Made by a program: the position numbers and the translations under genes
Assembly: GCA_963840245.1 (NCBI GenBank)
Contig: CAWIYI010000005.1
Coordinates: forward strand, 1-31,759
Reading direction: 5' to 3'
Length of the DNA: 31,759 nt
Source: Bog-473 sp963840245
GTDB lineage: Bacteria > Actinomycetota > Acidimicrobiia > Acidimicrobiales > RAAP-2
Shown here: piece after piece, positions 1 through 8,146 of the stretch
How the letters are laid out: the number at the start of each line of letters is the position of its first letter
Position numbering within the stretch: position 1 is the stretch's first letter
The notes under the pieces: model-generated
The model's database searches: none
The model's input: only the letters and a program-made list of their open reading frames with translations
What the model was told of the DNA's origin: nothing

Positions 1-139
1 GTGACGCCGGCCCCGAAACGTGACGCTGCACCGGCGGAGTGGATTGGGGTTGGAGTACCGGAGCCGGGTTGCGGTGCTGGCCGCAGTCGGAGAGGGCCAT
101 TCGGTCCGGACCGGCAGCATCAAGGGACAACCAGAAGAA

Positions 140-1447
140 TCAGACGGTCGGGGTCTCCCGCGCATCAGTTGTCACCCCGACCCCGACAGGTGCGAGAGAT
201 GGACCTCCCTCGCGTTGAACGGCTCTTCGCCGGAGGACGAGAACGGCCGCCCCGACCACGAAGAGCACCATGGCGAAGAAGAAGGAGTCCCCGGCTATCA
301 GCTGAAGCGAGTTGAGATGGAGATCTGACGTGTTCTTGTACGGGACCCACCAGACGGGTGCACTCCAGAACAGAACGGCGGCCACGGCAGCGACTTGGCG
401 GCCCCAGCGCGGCCTGTCCGCCGCCAAGGCCAGCCACAGGATCGCCGGCACGACCCACACCATGTGGTGGATCCACGAAATGGGGGACACGATGAGGCAC
501 GTCGCCGCAGCGATGAGGACCCCGAACAGCGGCGACGACCGCCGGTGCGCCTCGGCAGCCAGCCAGAGACCGACCGAGGCGGTGGCCACGAGCAACGGCA
601 GCATGACGGCGCTGGGAAGCACGGTATGCGCGAAGCGATCGAGGACAGACCACAGATTCTGGTTGTCGACAATGGACAGATCGCCGGCGCGCCCCGGCCG
701 GAAGATCGCCTTCGTCCAAAACGCCCTGGACGAGGTGGGTGACACCACGAAGGTCACCACCTCGCACGCGATGAACGTCATCGTGCAGATGACCGCACCG
801 CGCCAACGCCGGGTGAGCAGCAGGTAGGGAACGAAGAGCAGTGGTGTGAGCTTGACCGCTGCAGCCAGCCCGGTTGCAGCTCCGAGAGGGATCTGTCGCT
901 TTCCGATACGACGCTCGCTCAGCAGGTCCCACATCACGAGCAGCATGACGAAGAGATTCACCTGTCCAAACCCGATGGTGATCAACACCGGGTTGAGGAG
1001 CAGGGCCGGGAGGCTGAGGGCTAGCGCGAGCCGCCAGCGCGAGACCTTGCTGAGCGACGGTTTCACCAACCGTACGGAAAGAACGAGGACCCCGACGAGT
1101 ACAGCCAGGTTGCACATCGTCCAAACCGTCTGCACCGATCCGACGGTGCTGAATGTCCGCTGCCAGGGAGCGAAGAGCAATGCGGCAAACGGTGGGTACG
1201 TGAACGGGAGGCTCGTGTTCGGCAAGACGAAGGAGTAGAGGTGGGAAGTGAAGATGTACTTGCCACCCAGGCGGAGATAGACACCGAGATCCACCTCGTA
1301 CGTGCGGAGTGCGATGTAGAGGCCGTACGCCAGTGCAGCCGTGATCGACAGCAACGCGGGCCCCCAATGGGTGAGCCGGCGTCGCGCCGGACCCGGGACG
1401 CTCAGACGACGGCGGCTGCCATGCAGGGACTGATCGACAGTTGTCAC
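140..1447 (-). CDS. GT87-family (DUF2029) polyprenyl-phosphate-dependent membrane glycosyltransferase
   Basis: This is a polytopic membrane protein of about 435 residues with roughly ten hydrophobic segments. Near the N-terminus, after the first membrane span, it has an Asp (D53) followed by a short Tyr-rich stretch and PFTYPP (about 81–86). That arrangement is typical of the GT87/DUF2029 family (PimE-like mannosyltransferases), where an extracytoplasmic Asp is the proposed catalytic base. Family members transfer a sugar from a polyprenyl-phosphate donor on the outer face of the membrane; donor and acceptor here cannot be read from sequence. I chose the GTG at 1447 because GAGAGAGG lies just upstream of it. 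An ATG at 1489 is in frame and possible. The frame stays open to 1834, but that part overlaps the yceI-like gene and has shadow-like composition. It is downstream of, and co-directional with, the YceI-like gene. Confidence 0.8.
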   Translation of the reverse strand: MTTVDQSLHGSRRRLSVPGPARRRLTHWGPALLSITAALAYGLYIALRTYEVDLGVYLRLGGKYIFTSHLYSFVLPNTSLPFTYPPFAALLFAPWQRTFSTVGSVQTVWTMCNLAVLVGVLVLSVRLVKPSLSKVSRWRLALALSLPALLLNPVLITIGFGQVNLFVMLLVMWDLLSERRIGKRQIPLGAATGLAAAVKLTPLLFVPYLLLTRRWRGAVICTMTFIACEVVTFVVSPTSSRAFWTKAIFRPGRAGDLSIVDNQNLWSVLDRFAHTVLPSAVMLPLLVATASVGLWLAAEAHRRSSPLFGVLIAAATCLIVSPISWIHHMVWVVPAILWLALAADRPRWGRQVAAVAAVLFWSAPVWWVPYKNTSDLHLNSLQLIAGDSFFFAMVLFVVGAAVLVLRRRAVQREGGPSLAPVGVGVTTDARETPTV

Positions 1448-1517
1448 GGATCCTCTCTCGGATGCACTGGGCCGGGGCCCTCTGGCCATACCCCGCTCGG
1501 GTGGGGATTCGCGCGCG

Positions 1518-1539
1518 AGCACGCCGAAACGGGCGTGCT
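1518..1539 (-). terminator. Stem-loop between the YceI-like gene and the GT87 gene
   Basis: Perfect 8-bp arms (AGCACGCC / GGCGTGCT) flank a 6-base loop, about 50 bases past the stop of the YceI-like gene and before the GT87 start. There is no T-run on either side, so this is at best a U-less terminator or an mRNA-processing hairpin. Confidence 0.4.
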
Positions 1540-1592
1540 GCGACAATGCGGATGCTACTTCGGTCGCCCCGGACCGAGGCGCGATCGGGTGG

Positions 1593-2432
1593 CTAACCCG
1601 AAGGGACGGTGAGCGGCGGAACCGTGGTGCTCGGCACGGTGACGGGGCCACCGCCAACCGGACCGGACGAGCCGGACGATGTCGACACCGGGTTGCCGGG
1701 TCCCTGCGTGAGGTGCAGGAGAACCTCGAGCGTGCCCGTGTTCGCCGTGGTGACGAACCCGCCGATGCTCGGGTTGGCGATGTTCCAATCGGAGAAGGGG
1801 ATCGAAAGGTTCGCCAACACATCGATCTCGTCACCCACCCGCTCGGCTGAGACCGGGAAGGACACTGTCTTGGTCACCCCATGGAGATCGAGGTCACCGA
1901 CGGCGTTGTACTTCGTCACGGCGCCGGCTGCCGGGACCGTCCCGAGGCTGATGGGCGAAAGCAGGGTCAACGTGGCGGTGGGGTATCGGCTCACATCCAT
2001 GATCGGGCCGACGAAGCGCGCGTTGCGCTGGCTCTGATCGCTCACGACGGTGGCCATGTTGACGGTGAACGTTCCTTTGGTCACCGTGGAACCAGCGATG
2101 GTCAGGGACCCCCAGATCTTGTTCGTGCGGCCTACCGCGGTCGCGCTCTGGCCCACCAGTACTTCTTGTACCCGGTAGCCCGCGGTGGAGCCGCTGCCGA
2201 CGTTCCATGTCCCCTCGAGCGACGACGAGATCGTGTCGGATCCCTGCGCGGGGGAGGTTGTGGTCGATGCGGACGAACTCGGCAGCTCGAGCTTGGCCGG
2301 CGCGGGTCCCTCGATGAAGTGGATGTACACGAAGGGACCGAGGAAGCCCACCAGAACCGCCAGCACGGCGACGCCGATGACCGCCTTCACGATCCTGCGC
2401 CGCCTCCGAGTCGCCATGCCGGGACCAATCAT
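1593..2432 (-). CDS. Membrane-anchored YceI-like domain protein
   Basis: About 279 residues. A basic stretch (five consecutive Arg) precedes one hydrophobic segment at about residues 14–36, which should act as an uncleaved signal anchor. A Ser/Thr-rich linker leads to a YceI-type lipocalin-like beta-barrel (about 70–245). Recognisable YceI features are the start of the barrel (GYRVQE), the GRT segment, the SDQSQRNARF stretch (family pattern SD…R…F), the YPTATL strand, GDLDLHGVTK and the final FSDWNI…P strand. The C-terminal tail is rich in Gly, Pro, Thr and Val, like a surface-exposed spacer. YceI proteins bind isoprenoid or other amphiphilic ligands in a hydrophobic cavity; the ligand here is unknown. 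The start is uncertain: ATG 2432 and ATG 2417 are both possible and neither has a strong ribosome site. Confidence 0.8.
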   Translation of the reverse strand: MIGPGMATRRRRRIVKAVIGVAVLAVLVGFLGPFVYIHFIEGPAPAKLELPSSSASTTTSPAQGSDTISSSLEGTWNVGSGSTAGYRVQEVLVGQSATAVGRTNKIWGSLTIAGSTVTKGTFTVNMATVVSDQSQRNARFVGPIMDVSRYPTATLTLLSPISLGTVPAAGAVTKYNAVGDLDLHGVTKTVSFPVSAERVGDEIDVLANLSIPFSDWNIANPSIGGFVTTANTGTLEVLLHLTQGPGNPVSTSSGSSGPVGGGPVTVPSTTVPPLTVPSG

Positions 2433-2593
2433 GACCCGGCTGCCTGGAGGCCGGCTGTGATCCGTCTGGCAGCCGCCCTGATGTTGCGCCGGGCGCCGCC
2501 GCCATCGCATCGTCGGCCGGAAGCCGGCCGGTTCCGTGGCTCACGACGGATCACCGACCATCGTGATCATCGGCGGTTTCGGCTTCTGCGGGG

Positions 2594-2980
2594 TCAGGCC
2601 CCGAGCGCCTCGTCTTCTGGCTCGGGGAGCTCCGCGACCACCGCCTGGACGACGCCCTCCACGCCGCCCCCCAGCCCCGCCGACGCCCGCCGGAGCAGCG
2701 CCGAGACATAGGCGACCAGGTTGACCACGTCGGAGCGCGGCGAGCGGCCGACCAGGGGGACCGGCTCCGTGGCCGGGTCCAGGCCGCAGACCTCCAGGAT
2801 CACCTGGCGGATCTCCAGGAGGGCCGAGCGTGCCTGGAGGAGCGACGTCCCGCTCGTCCGCAGCCAGACGGAAATGCCCAGTTCGAGGGACAGGTCGCCG
2901 GAGAACGGCTCGACCGGGCCCAGCTCGGCCAACCCTCTGAGCAGGGCGGGGCCGAACCCGGTCGACACGTCCTTCACCAT
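2594..2980 (-). CDS. Unrecognised 128-residue protein divergent from Ku
   Basis: I do not recognise this protein. It has 128 residues with no signal peptide, no convincing membrane span and no Cys pair. The middle is predicted helical (from about LLQARSALLEIRQVILEVCGLDP), and a second helical, Leu/Val/Ala-rich stretch precedes an acidic C-terminus (ELPEPEDEALGA). The start ATG 2980 has GAGG immediately upstream, though at very short spacing. The same frame stays open to 3733 on this strand, but that part lies antisense to Ku and has no family resemblance, so I excluded it. Only 66 bases separate its start from that of Ku, so the two promoters must be close or overlapping. This hints at co-regulation but proves no shared function. 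Confidence 0.6.
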   Translation of the reverse strand: MVKDVSTGFGPALLRGLAELGPVEPFSGDLSLELGISVWLRTSGTSLLQARSALLEIRQVILEVCGLDPATEPVPLVGRSPRSDVVNLVAYVSALLRRASAGLGGGVEGVVQAVVAELPEPEDEALGA

Positions 2981-3033
2981 GGCCTCAGTGTGACGAAAGG
3001 CTGTAACAAGGTGGTGGACCCGTTCTGGGCTGG

Positions 3034-3039
3034 TATTTT
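3034..3039 (+). promoter_or_regulatory. Putative leaderless -10 element of ku
   Basis: TATTTT fits the TANNNT pattern and ends 7 bases before the GTG at 3047, with no Shine-Dalgarno between them. This supports a leaderless transcript and that choice of start codon. Confidence 0.45.
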
Positions 3040-3046
3040 GGTCGGC

Positions 3047-3961
3047 GTGCCACGAACGATCTGGAAGGGCGCCCTCAGCTTCGGGCTGGTGAACATCCCC
3101 GTCGGCCTGTACCCGGCCACCTCGGACAAGAGCATCCACTTCAACCAATTCGAAGAGGGGACGTCCGACCGGATCCGCTACAAGAAGGTCAACGAGCGGA
3201 CCGGCGAGGAGGTGCCCCAGGACCGGATCGTGCGCGGGTTCGACCTCGGCGGGGGCGAGTACGTCATCCTCAGCGAGGAGGAGCTGGAGTCGGCCGAGCC
3301 GAAGAAGTCGCGCCAGATCGAGATCTCCGATTTCGTCGGCCTGGTCGACATCGACCCGGTCTACTTCCGCTCGAGCTACTACCTGGCCCCCGAGGGAGCC
3401 GGAGCAGACAAGGCCTACGCGCTGCTCCGCCGGTCCATGGCGGAAGCCGGACGTGTCGCCATTGCCACACTGGTCATGCGCAACAAGGAATACCTCGTCG
3501 CCATCAGGCCCGAGGACGACGCGCTGGCCCTGCACACCATGTACTTCTCGGACGAGGTGCGTGCACCGGGACGTGACCTCGAACTGCCCGAGACCGGCGA
3601 CGTCACCGAGCGCGAGCTCTCGATGGCGCAGCTCCTCATCGAGTCGATGGAGAGCGACTGGGACCCGGAGCGCTTCCACGACACGCACCGCGAGAAGGTC
3701 GAAGCCCTCATCGAGGAGAAGCGCAACGGCCACGAGATCGTGTTGCAGGAGGGACCGGAGCCCGTGGCAAAGGTCGTCGACCTGATGGAGGCGCTGAACG
3801 CCAGCATCGCCGCGGCGGCCAAGCCGGGTTCGGCCAAGAGCACCAAGCGGGCCCCGGCGGCGAAGCGGACCCCGACAAAATCTGCGCCGGCCAAGAAGGC
3901 GGCCAAGGCCGTCAAGCAGCCGGCCCGGGCCAAGCCCGCCGCCCGCCGCAAGGCCTCCTGA
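3047..3961 (+). CDS. ku: Non-homologous end joining protein Ku
   Basis: About 304 residues. The N-terminus PRTIWKGALSFGLVNIPVGLY is the hallmark opening of bacterial Ku, and the core continues through the beta-barrel and bridge (SRQIEISDFV, the YLAPEG segment, the REKVEALIEEK region). Ku homodimers thread onto double-strand DNA ends and recruit the ligase LigD; no ligD is in this window. After the core (about residue 265) there is a tail of some 40 residues built almost entirely of Lys, Ala, Pro, Arg and Ser. Such extended basic tails occur in actinobacterial Ku proteins and are thought to add DNA contacts. The GTG at 3047 was chosen because it gives the conserved N-terminus and has a TATTTT hexamer 7 bases before it; the open frame begins earlier at 2990 but adds unrelated residues. 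Confidence 0.93.
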   Translation: MPRTIWKGALSFGLVNIPVGLYPATSDKSIHFNQFEEGTSDRIRYKKVNERTGEEVPQDRIVRGFDLGGGEYVILSEEELESAEPKKSRQIEISDFVGLVDIDPVYFRSSYYLAPEGAGADKAYALLRRSMAEAGRVAIATLVMRNKEYLVAIRPEDDALALHTMYFSDEVRAPGRDLELPETGDVTERELSMAQLLIESMESDWDPERFHDTHREKVEALIEEKRNGHEIVLQEGPEPVAKVVDLMEALNASIAAAAKPGSAKSTKRAPAAKRTPTKSAPAKKAAKAVKQPARAKPAARRKAS

Positions 3962-4022
3962 ACCTCGTCCCTTCGCGCCGATCTGCCTCGTCTCGGCCCC
4001 CGGGGATCCTCACGAGGAGCCA

Positions 4023-4055
4023 TTGCGCTGATCCGACTGTCGACGCATATAAAGT
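4023..4055 (+). promoter_or_regulatory. Possible promoter of the 2-oxoacid dehydrogenase operon
   Basis: TTGCGC (4023–4028) and an unusually AT-rich TATAAAGT (4048–4055) lie about 100 bases before E1alpha in an otherwise GC-rich gap. The spacing (19 bases or more) is longer than ideal, so this is tentative. The 3962–4149 gap holds no gene. Confidence 0.3.
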
Positions 4056-4062
4056 GTGTCCC

Positions 4063-4091
4063 GGAGCGGATCTGATCCAATTTCCCGCTCC
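4063..4091 (+). repeat. Nested inverted repeat in the leader of the 2-oxoacid dehydrogenase operon
   Basis: GGAGCGG (4063–4069) and CCGCTCC (4085–4091) are perfect complements around a 15-base loop. A second perfect dyad, GGATC-T-GATCC (4068–4078), overlaps the left arm. The element lies just downstream of the AT-rich possible -10 and about 60 bases before the E1alpha start. It could be an operator dyad or a pair of alternative RNA hairpins in the 5' leader. Confidence 0.45.
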
Positions 4092-4149
4092 AATCGACTG
4101 CATCATGGTGGGATAGCTCGAGCGATTCCTGCTCGTGAAGGGAGTCCAG

Positions 4150-5277
4150 ATGGCCACTGCGCAGGTACGGGTTCCGGAGACGAAGATCCCCGAGTGGATG
4201 GGCTTCGACGGCCTGGTCCAGCTGATCTCGGTGGACGGGCAGCGGACGGTCGGGTGCCCGTACTGGGAACTGGTGGCGGACGTCGACGCCGACCAACTGC
4301 GCAGCCTCTACCGCGACATGGCGGTGGTGCGGCGACTCGACGGCGAGGCGATGGCGCTGCAGCGACAGGGCGAGCTGGCACTCTGGGCTCCGCTGCTCGG
4401 GCAGGAGGCGGCCCAGGTCGGGTCGGCCCGGGCTCTGCGTCCCGACGACTTCGTCTTCCCCAGCTACCGCGAGCACGGCGTGGTCTACTGCCGGGGCGTC
4501 GACCCGGTGCGGATGCTGCGCCTCTGGCGCGGCACCGGCCTCTCCGGCTGGGACCCCGCGTCCTACGGCATCGCCACTCCGGCCATCGTCGTCGGCTCGC
4601 AGCCGCTCCACGCCACCGGCTACGCGCTGGGGATACAGCTCGACGGGGCCACCTCGGCCGTCGTGACCTACTTCGGGGACGGCGCCATCAGTGAGGGCGA
4701 CGTGGCCGAGGCCTTCGGCTTCGCCGCCAGCTACATGGTCCCGGTGGTCTTCGTCTGCCAGAACAACCAGTGGGCGATCTCCGAGCCCGTGCGCGTGCAG
4801 TCCCACACCTCCATCGCCCAGCGGGGCCAGGGCTACGGCATCCCGGGCATCCAGGTCGACGGCAACGACGTGCTCGCCGTCCTGGCGGCCACCCGGCTCG
4901 CCCTTGCCCGCGCCTCGGCCGGCCTGGGACCCACGCTCATCGAGGCGGTCACGTACCGCATGGGGCCACACACGACATCGGACGACCCCACCCGCTATCG
5001 CTCGCCGGCAGACGAGGAGGGGTGGCGCGTCAAGGATCCGCTGGCCCGCCTGCGTGCGCTGCTGCGCGTCGAGGGCCTCGCCGACGATGCGTTCGACGAG
5101 CACGTGGCCGCCCAGGCGAACGAGGCGGCCACGGCGCTGCGCCGCGGCTGCCTGGCCATGCCCGATCCGGAGCCGGCAGACCTGTTCGCCCACGTGTACG
5201 CCGAGCCACACCCTCTCTTGGAGGAGGAGCGGGACGACTACCTGGCCTATCTGGCCGGGTTCGAGGAGGACGGGTGA
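4150..5277 (+). CDS. pdhA: 2-oxoacid dehydrogenase complex E1 component, alpha subunit (pyruvate or branched-chain)
   Basis: 375 residues. It carries the thiamine diphosphate motif GDGAISEGD (176–184) closing with the Asn pair of QNNQWAIS (205–206), plus the GQEA segment (85–88) and FPSYREHG, all typical of heterotetrameric E1alpha. With the beta subunit it decarboxylates a 2-oxo acid and passes the acyl group to the lipoyl arm of E2. Sequence alone does not separate pyruvate from branched-chain 2-oxoacid dehydrogenase; in actinobacteria this alpha/beta type is often annotated as either, so the symbol is provisional. ATG 4150 was chosen because GGGAG lies 5 bases upstream; a GTG at 4135 is in frame but lies before that ribosome site. 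Its TGA overlaps the GTG start of E1beta (GTGA), implying coupled translation. Confidence 0.9.
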   Translation: MATAQVRVPETKIPEWMGFDGLVQLISVDGQRTVGCPYWELVADVDADQLRSLYRDMAVVRRLDGEAMALQRQGELALWAPLLGQEAAQVGSARALRPDDFVFPSYREHGVVYCRGVDPVRMLRLWRGTGLSGWDPASYGIATPAIVVGSQPLHATGYALGIQLDGATSAVVTYFGDGAISEGDVAEAFGFAASYMVPVVFVCQNNQWAISEPVRVQSHTSIAQRGQGYGIPGIQVDGNDVLAVLAATRLALARASAGLGPTLIEAVTYRMGPHTTSDDPTRYRSPADEEGWRVKDPLARLRALLRVEGLADDAFDEHVAAQANEAATALRRGCLAMPDPEPADLFAHVYAEPHPLLEEERDDYLAYLAGFEEDG

Positions 5278-6257
5278 CCGCCACCATGTCCCTCGGCAAG
5301 GCGCTCAACCTCGGCCTGCGCCAGGCCATGGAGCATGACCCCAAGGTCGTGCTCATGGGCGAGGACATCGGGAAGCTCGGTGGCGTGTTCCGCGTCACCG
5401 AAGGGCTGCAGCGGGACTTCGGCGACCGCCGCGTGATCGACACGCCGCTCGCCGAGTCCGGCGTCATCGGCACGGCGATCGGGCTGGCCATCCGGGGGTA
5501 CCGGCCGGTCTGCGAGATCCAATTCGACGGGTTCGTCTACCCGGCCTTCGACCAGATCGTCTCGCAGTTGGCCAAGCTGCGCTACCGCAACGAGGGACGG
5601 GTGGGCGTGCCGTTGACCATCCGCATCCCCTTCGGGGGCGGCGTCGGCGCGGTGGAGCACCACTCCGAGTCGCCCGAGGCCTACTTCGCCCACACGGCGG
5701 GGTTACGGGTGGTGACGCCGAGCAACGCGGCGGACGGCTACCGCATGATCCAGCAGGCGATCGCGTCCGACGACCCGGTCGTCTTCTTCGAGCCGAAGCG
5801 CCGATACTGGGTGAAGGGTGAGGTCGACGACACCGACCCGCTCTCTGACGTGCCACTGCATCGGGCCGTGGTGGTGAACGAGGGGAGCGACGTCACCCTC
5901 GCCGCCTACGGGCCAATGGTGGCGACCGCCCTCGAGGCCGCGCGCATCGGCGAACAGGAAGGAACGTCCATCGAGGTGGTCGACCTGCGGTCGCTCTCCC
6001 CGTTGGACTCCGAGACTCTCGAGGCCTCCGTGCGCAAGACGGGGCGGCTGGTCGTCGCCCACGAGGCGTCCGTGTTCGGTGGGCTCGGCGCCGAGATCGC
6101 CGCCCGTGTCTCCGAGCGCTGCTTCTACCACCTGGAGTCACCGGTGCGCCGGGTCGGTGGCTTCGCCACGCCGTACCCACCGTCGCGGATGGAGGGGCAC
6201 TTCCTGCCCGACGCCGACCGCATCCTCCACGAGGTCGACCGGTGCCTGCAGCCATGA
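5274..6257 (+). CDS. pdhB: 2-oxoacid dehydrogenase complex E1 component, beta subunit
   Basis: 327 residues, the usual length for E1beta. It contains the N-terminal pyrimidine-binding fold with GEDIG (29–33) and TPLAESGVIG (the Glu contacts thiamine diphosphate), the FGGGVGAVEHHSES stretch and the C-terminal transketolase domain ending with the PVRRVGGFATPYP segment. It forms the alpha2beta2 E1 with the preceding gene. The GTG at 5274 overlaps the E1alpha stop and has AGGAGG four bases upstream; ATG 5286 is the alternative, but it is 16 bases from that site. Its stop overlaps the ATG of E2 (ATGA). Substrate is unresolved, as for the alpha subunit. Confidence 0.9.
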   Translation: MTATMSLGKALNLGLRQAMEHDPKVVLMGEDIGKLGGVFRVTEGLQRDFGDRRVIDTPLAESGVIGTAIGLAIRGYRPVCEIQFDGFVYPAFDQIVSQLAKLRYRNEGRVGVPLTIRIPFGGGVGAVEHHSESPEAYFAHTAGLRVVTPSNAADGYRMIQQAIASDDPVVFFEPKRRYWVKGEVDDTDPLSDVPLHRAVVVNEGSDVTLAAYGPMVATALEAARIGEQEGTSIEVVDLRSLSPLDSETLEASVRKTGRLVVAHEASVFGGLGAEIAARVSERCFYHLESPVRRVGGFATPYPPSRMEGHFLPDADRILHEVDRCLQP

Positions 6258-7515
6258 GCAGGCTACGGCGCTTCGCGCTGCCCGATCTCGGTGAGGGGCT
6301 CACCGAGGCCGACGTCGTGGCCTGGCACGTCGCTGCCGGTGACGAGGTCGCGCTGAACCAGGTCCTCCTCGAGGTGGAGACGGAGAAGGCCGTCGTGGAG
6401 TTGCCCAGCCCCTTCGCCGGCACGGTCGTCGAGCTCTTGGCCGCGGTGGGGGAGTCGGTCCGGGTCGGGGCCCCGCTCATTGCGATCGACACGGCCGATC
6501 CCGAGGCCGACGAGGCCGACGAGCCGACGAGCCGACGAAGCCGACGAAAAGGTGCCCATGCTCGTGGGCTACGGCCCGTCGGACGCGCCGCCCAGTCGCC
6601 GACGCCGCAACGGCAGCCGGCATCACGAGCGCGTACCAACCGGCGCGGCGCCGGCCGCCGCGGTCCGGCCGCTCGCGGCACCACCGGTGCGCTTCATGGC
6701 ACGTCAGCGCGGCGTGGACCTGGCCGAGGTGACCGGCCACGGGCCCGGGGGGATCATCACGCGTGAGGACCTGGCCGCCCATCTGGCCGAGACGCCGGGG
6801 GACGGCGCTCCGGGCCGTGAGACGAGGGCTCCGGTGCGCGGCGTCCAGAAGCACATGGCCGAGGCCATGGTACGCAGCGTGGCGACTGCGCCGCAGGCCT
6901 GCGTGTTCCTCACGGTTGACGCGACCGCCACCGTTCGAATTGGTCGATCGCCTCCGTGAGCATCGCCAATTCGAGGGGCTCCACGTGACGACGCTGGCGA
7001 TCGTGGCCCGCGCCGTGGTGCTCGCCCTGCGCGACCATCCCACGTTGAACACGGCGTGGGACGAGCGCTCCGCCGAGGTCGTGACAAAGCACTACGTGAA
7101 CCTGGGCATCGCCGTGGCGGGACCGCGCGGTCTCGTCGTCCCCAACGTCAAGGAGGCGCACACGCTGTCTCTGCGAGCGTTGACCCAGGCTCTGGGCGAC
7201 GTTGCCGCACGCGCCCGCGAGGCCCGTTCCACGCCGGCCGAGCTGCAGGGGGGGACCATCACCGTGACCAACGTCGGGGTCTTCGGCGTGGACGCAGGCG
7301 TCCCCATCCTCAATCCCGGGGAGGCCGCCATCCTCGCCGTCGGTGCCGTGCAGCGGCGACCGTGGGAGTTCGAGGGCGCGGTCGCCCTGCGCGATGTCGT
7401 GACCCTGAGCCTGGCCTTCGATCACCGGCTGGTCGACGGGCAGACGGCCTCGCGCTTCCTCGTCGCCGTGGGGGAGTTCCTGGCCGATCCGACGAACCTC
7501 ATCGCGGCCAGCTGA
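6254..7515 (+). pseudogene. pdhC: 2-oxoacid dehydrogenase E2 (dihydrolipoamide acyltransferase), interrupted by frameshifts
   Basis: All E2 parts are present but lie in three frames. The lipoyl domain (FALPDLGEGLTEADV…) carries lysine 45 in ETEKAVVELPSP. It is followed by an Ala/Asp/Glu-rich linker. The VPMLVGYGP motif and peripheral subunit-binding domain (VRFMARQRGVDLAEVTGHGPGGIITREDL) are one frame on. The catalytic domain from ELVDRLREH to the end, including FDHRLVDG (HxxxDG), is in a third frame. The first shift fits loss of two G's in the GCCGACGAG repeat (after 6523 and 6531). The second fits one extra T at 6934–6935, since removing it restores TVELVDRL. The corrected protein would be about 420 residues, normal for E2. 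As domains and active site are intact, sequencing error is more likely than decay. The start ATG 6254 overlaps the E1beta stop. Confidence 0.85.
6504..6550 (+). repeat. Short tandem repeat (GAGGCCGAC-type) encoding the E2 linker
   Basis: Repeats of GAG-GCC-GAC encode an Ala-Asp-Glu linker between lipoyl and subunit-binding domains. The copies at 6521–6539 lack a G in two places compared with their neighbours, which causes the first frameshift of the E2 gene. Confidence 0.75.
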
Positions 7516-7573
7516 GGAACGCGCATCGGGGCCGAGAAGCTGCTGGTCCTGGGTGATTGCGGTCGGGCCATTG

Positions 7574-7590
7574 CCGGGGCCGGGCCCCGG
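7574..7590 (+). terminator. Strong GC hairpin after the E2 gene
   Basis: CCGGGGC and GCCCCGG are perfect 7-bp arms around a CGG triloop, 58 bases past the E2 stop and before the CBS gene. There is no T-run, so it is a candidate U-less terminator of the dehydrogenase operon. Confidence 0.5.
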
Positions 7591-7649
7591 GCGCGAGGGT
7601 GGAAGGGCGGCTCGGAGCAGCTGGGCCTCGCCGCGGTGGGAGGTCGATC

Positions 7650-8051
7650 ATGAGGACCATCCGGGATGTCATGTCCGGAGACATCGAGGTGCTCCGGACC
7701 ACGGAGACCGCAGCGGATGCAGCCTGTTTTCTGGCCGCCCACGGCGAGGACCCCGTCCCCCTCTGCCTGCACGACGACAGCCTGGCCGGGGTGGTGAGCA
7801 ACCGCGACATCGTGACCCGGGTCGTCGCCCGCGGTCGCGACCCCCGCGAGGTCAGCCTGGCCGAATTCACCGAACCCGATGGCGTGGTGGCTCTCGACAT
7901 CGATGTCCCGCTCGAAGACGCCGTCGCCCTCATGTGCCGGCACCACCGCGCCTCGCTCCCCGTCGTCGAGGACGCACGGGTGGTCGGCTCCGTCACTCAG
8001 CGTGACGTGGCCCGCTCCATCAGCTTCCAACCGCCCTGGGCCGACAGCTGA
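7650..8051 (+). CDS. Two-CBS-domain protein
   Basis: 133 residues made almost wholly of a CBS pair: the first repeat runs from about RDVMSGDIEVL to SNRDIVTRVVARG, the second from about DGVVALDIDVPL to VTQRDVARSI. Each repeat ends with the usual G(V/S)V(S/T)xRD strand-helix turn. CBS pairs bind adenosine ligands (AMP, ATP, SAM) and act as energy sensors, either attached to enzymes or free. This one is stand-alone, so its partner is unknown. The ATG at 7650 has GGGAGG six bases upstream, one of the best ribosome sites in the window. It lies 134 bases after the E2 gene, behind a strong hairpin, so it is probably a separate unit. A link to the dehydrogenase is only positional. Confidence 0.85.
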   Translation: MRTIRDVMSGDIEVLRTTETAADAACFLAAHGEDPVPLCLHDDSLAGVVSNRDIVTRVVARGRDPREVSLAEFTEPDGVVALDIDVPLEDAVALMCRHHRASLPVVEDARVVGSVTQRDVARSISFQPPWADS

Positions 8052-8096
8052 CCCGGCGACAGCCCGATCGGTGCGCGGGCAGCACCAGGACGTGAG

Positions 8097-8117
8097 CCCC
8101 GCCAGCTCCGGCAGGGG
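8097..8117 (+). terminator. Stem-loop after the CBS gene
   Basis: CCCCGCC pairs with GGC-A-GGGG (one bulged A) around AGCTCC, 46 bases past the CBS stop and before the HAD promoter element. It has no T-run. Confidence 0.4.
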
Positions 8118-8133
8118 TCGTCGAGAGCGCGGT

Positions 8134-8139
8134 TAGCCT
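8134..8139 (+). promoter_or_regulatory. Putative leaderless -10 element of the HAD gene
   Basis: TAGCCT (TANNNT) ends 7 bases before ATG 8147; no Shine-Dalgarno is present. Confidence 0.45.
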
Positions 8140-8146
8140 CGCCCCG

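Noticed and set aside
1..328. Small plus-strand open frames at the left edge
   Set aside because: They overlap the end of the GT87 gene or show no recognisable protein; bases 1–139 show no gene or RNA that I can support.
3415..5211. Long minus-strand open frame of about 598 codons antisense to ku and E1alpha
   Set aside because: GC-rich shadow frame; its composition is repetitive (Gly, Arg, Asp, Val, His) with no family motif, and the plus strand holds clear Ku and E1alpha.
6504..6550. Tandem GCCGACGAG copies as a CRISPR or minisatellite
   Set aside because: Units are 9 bases without spacers and encode an Ala-Asp-Glu linker, as usual in E2 proteins.
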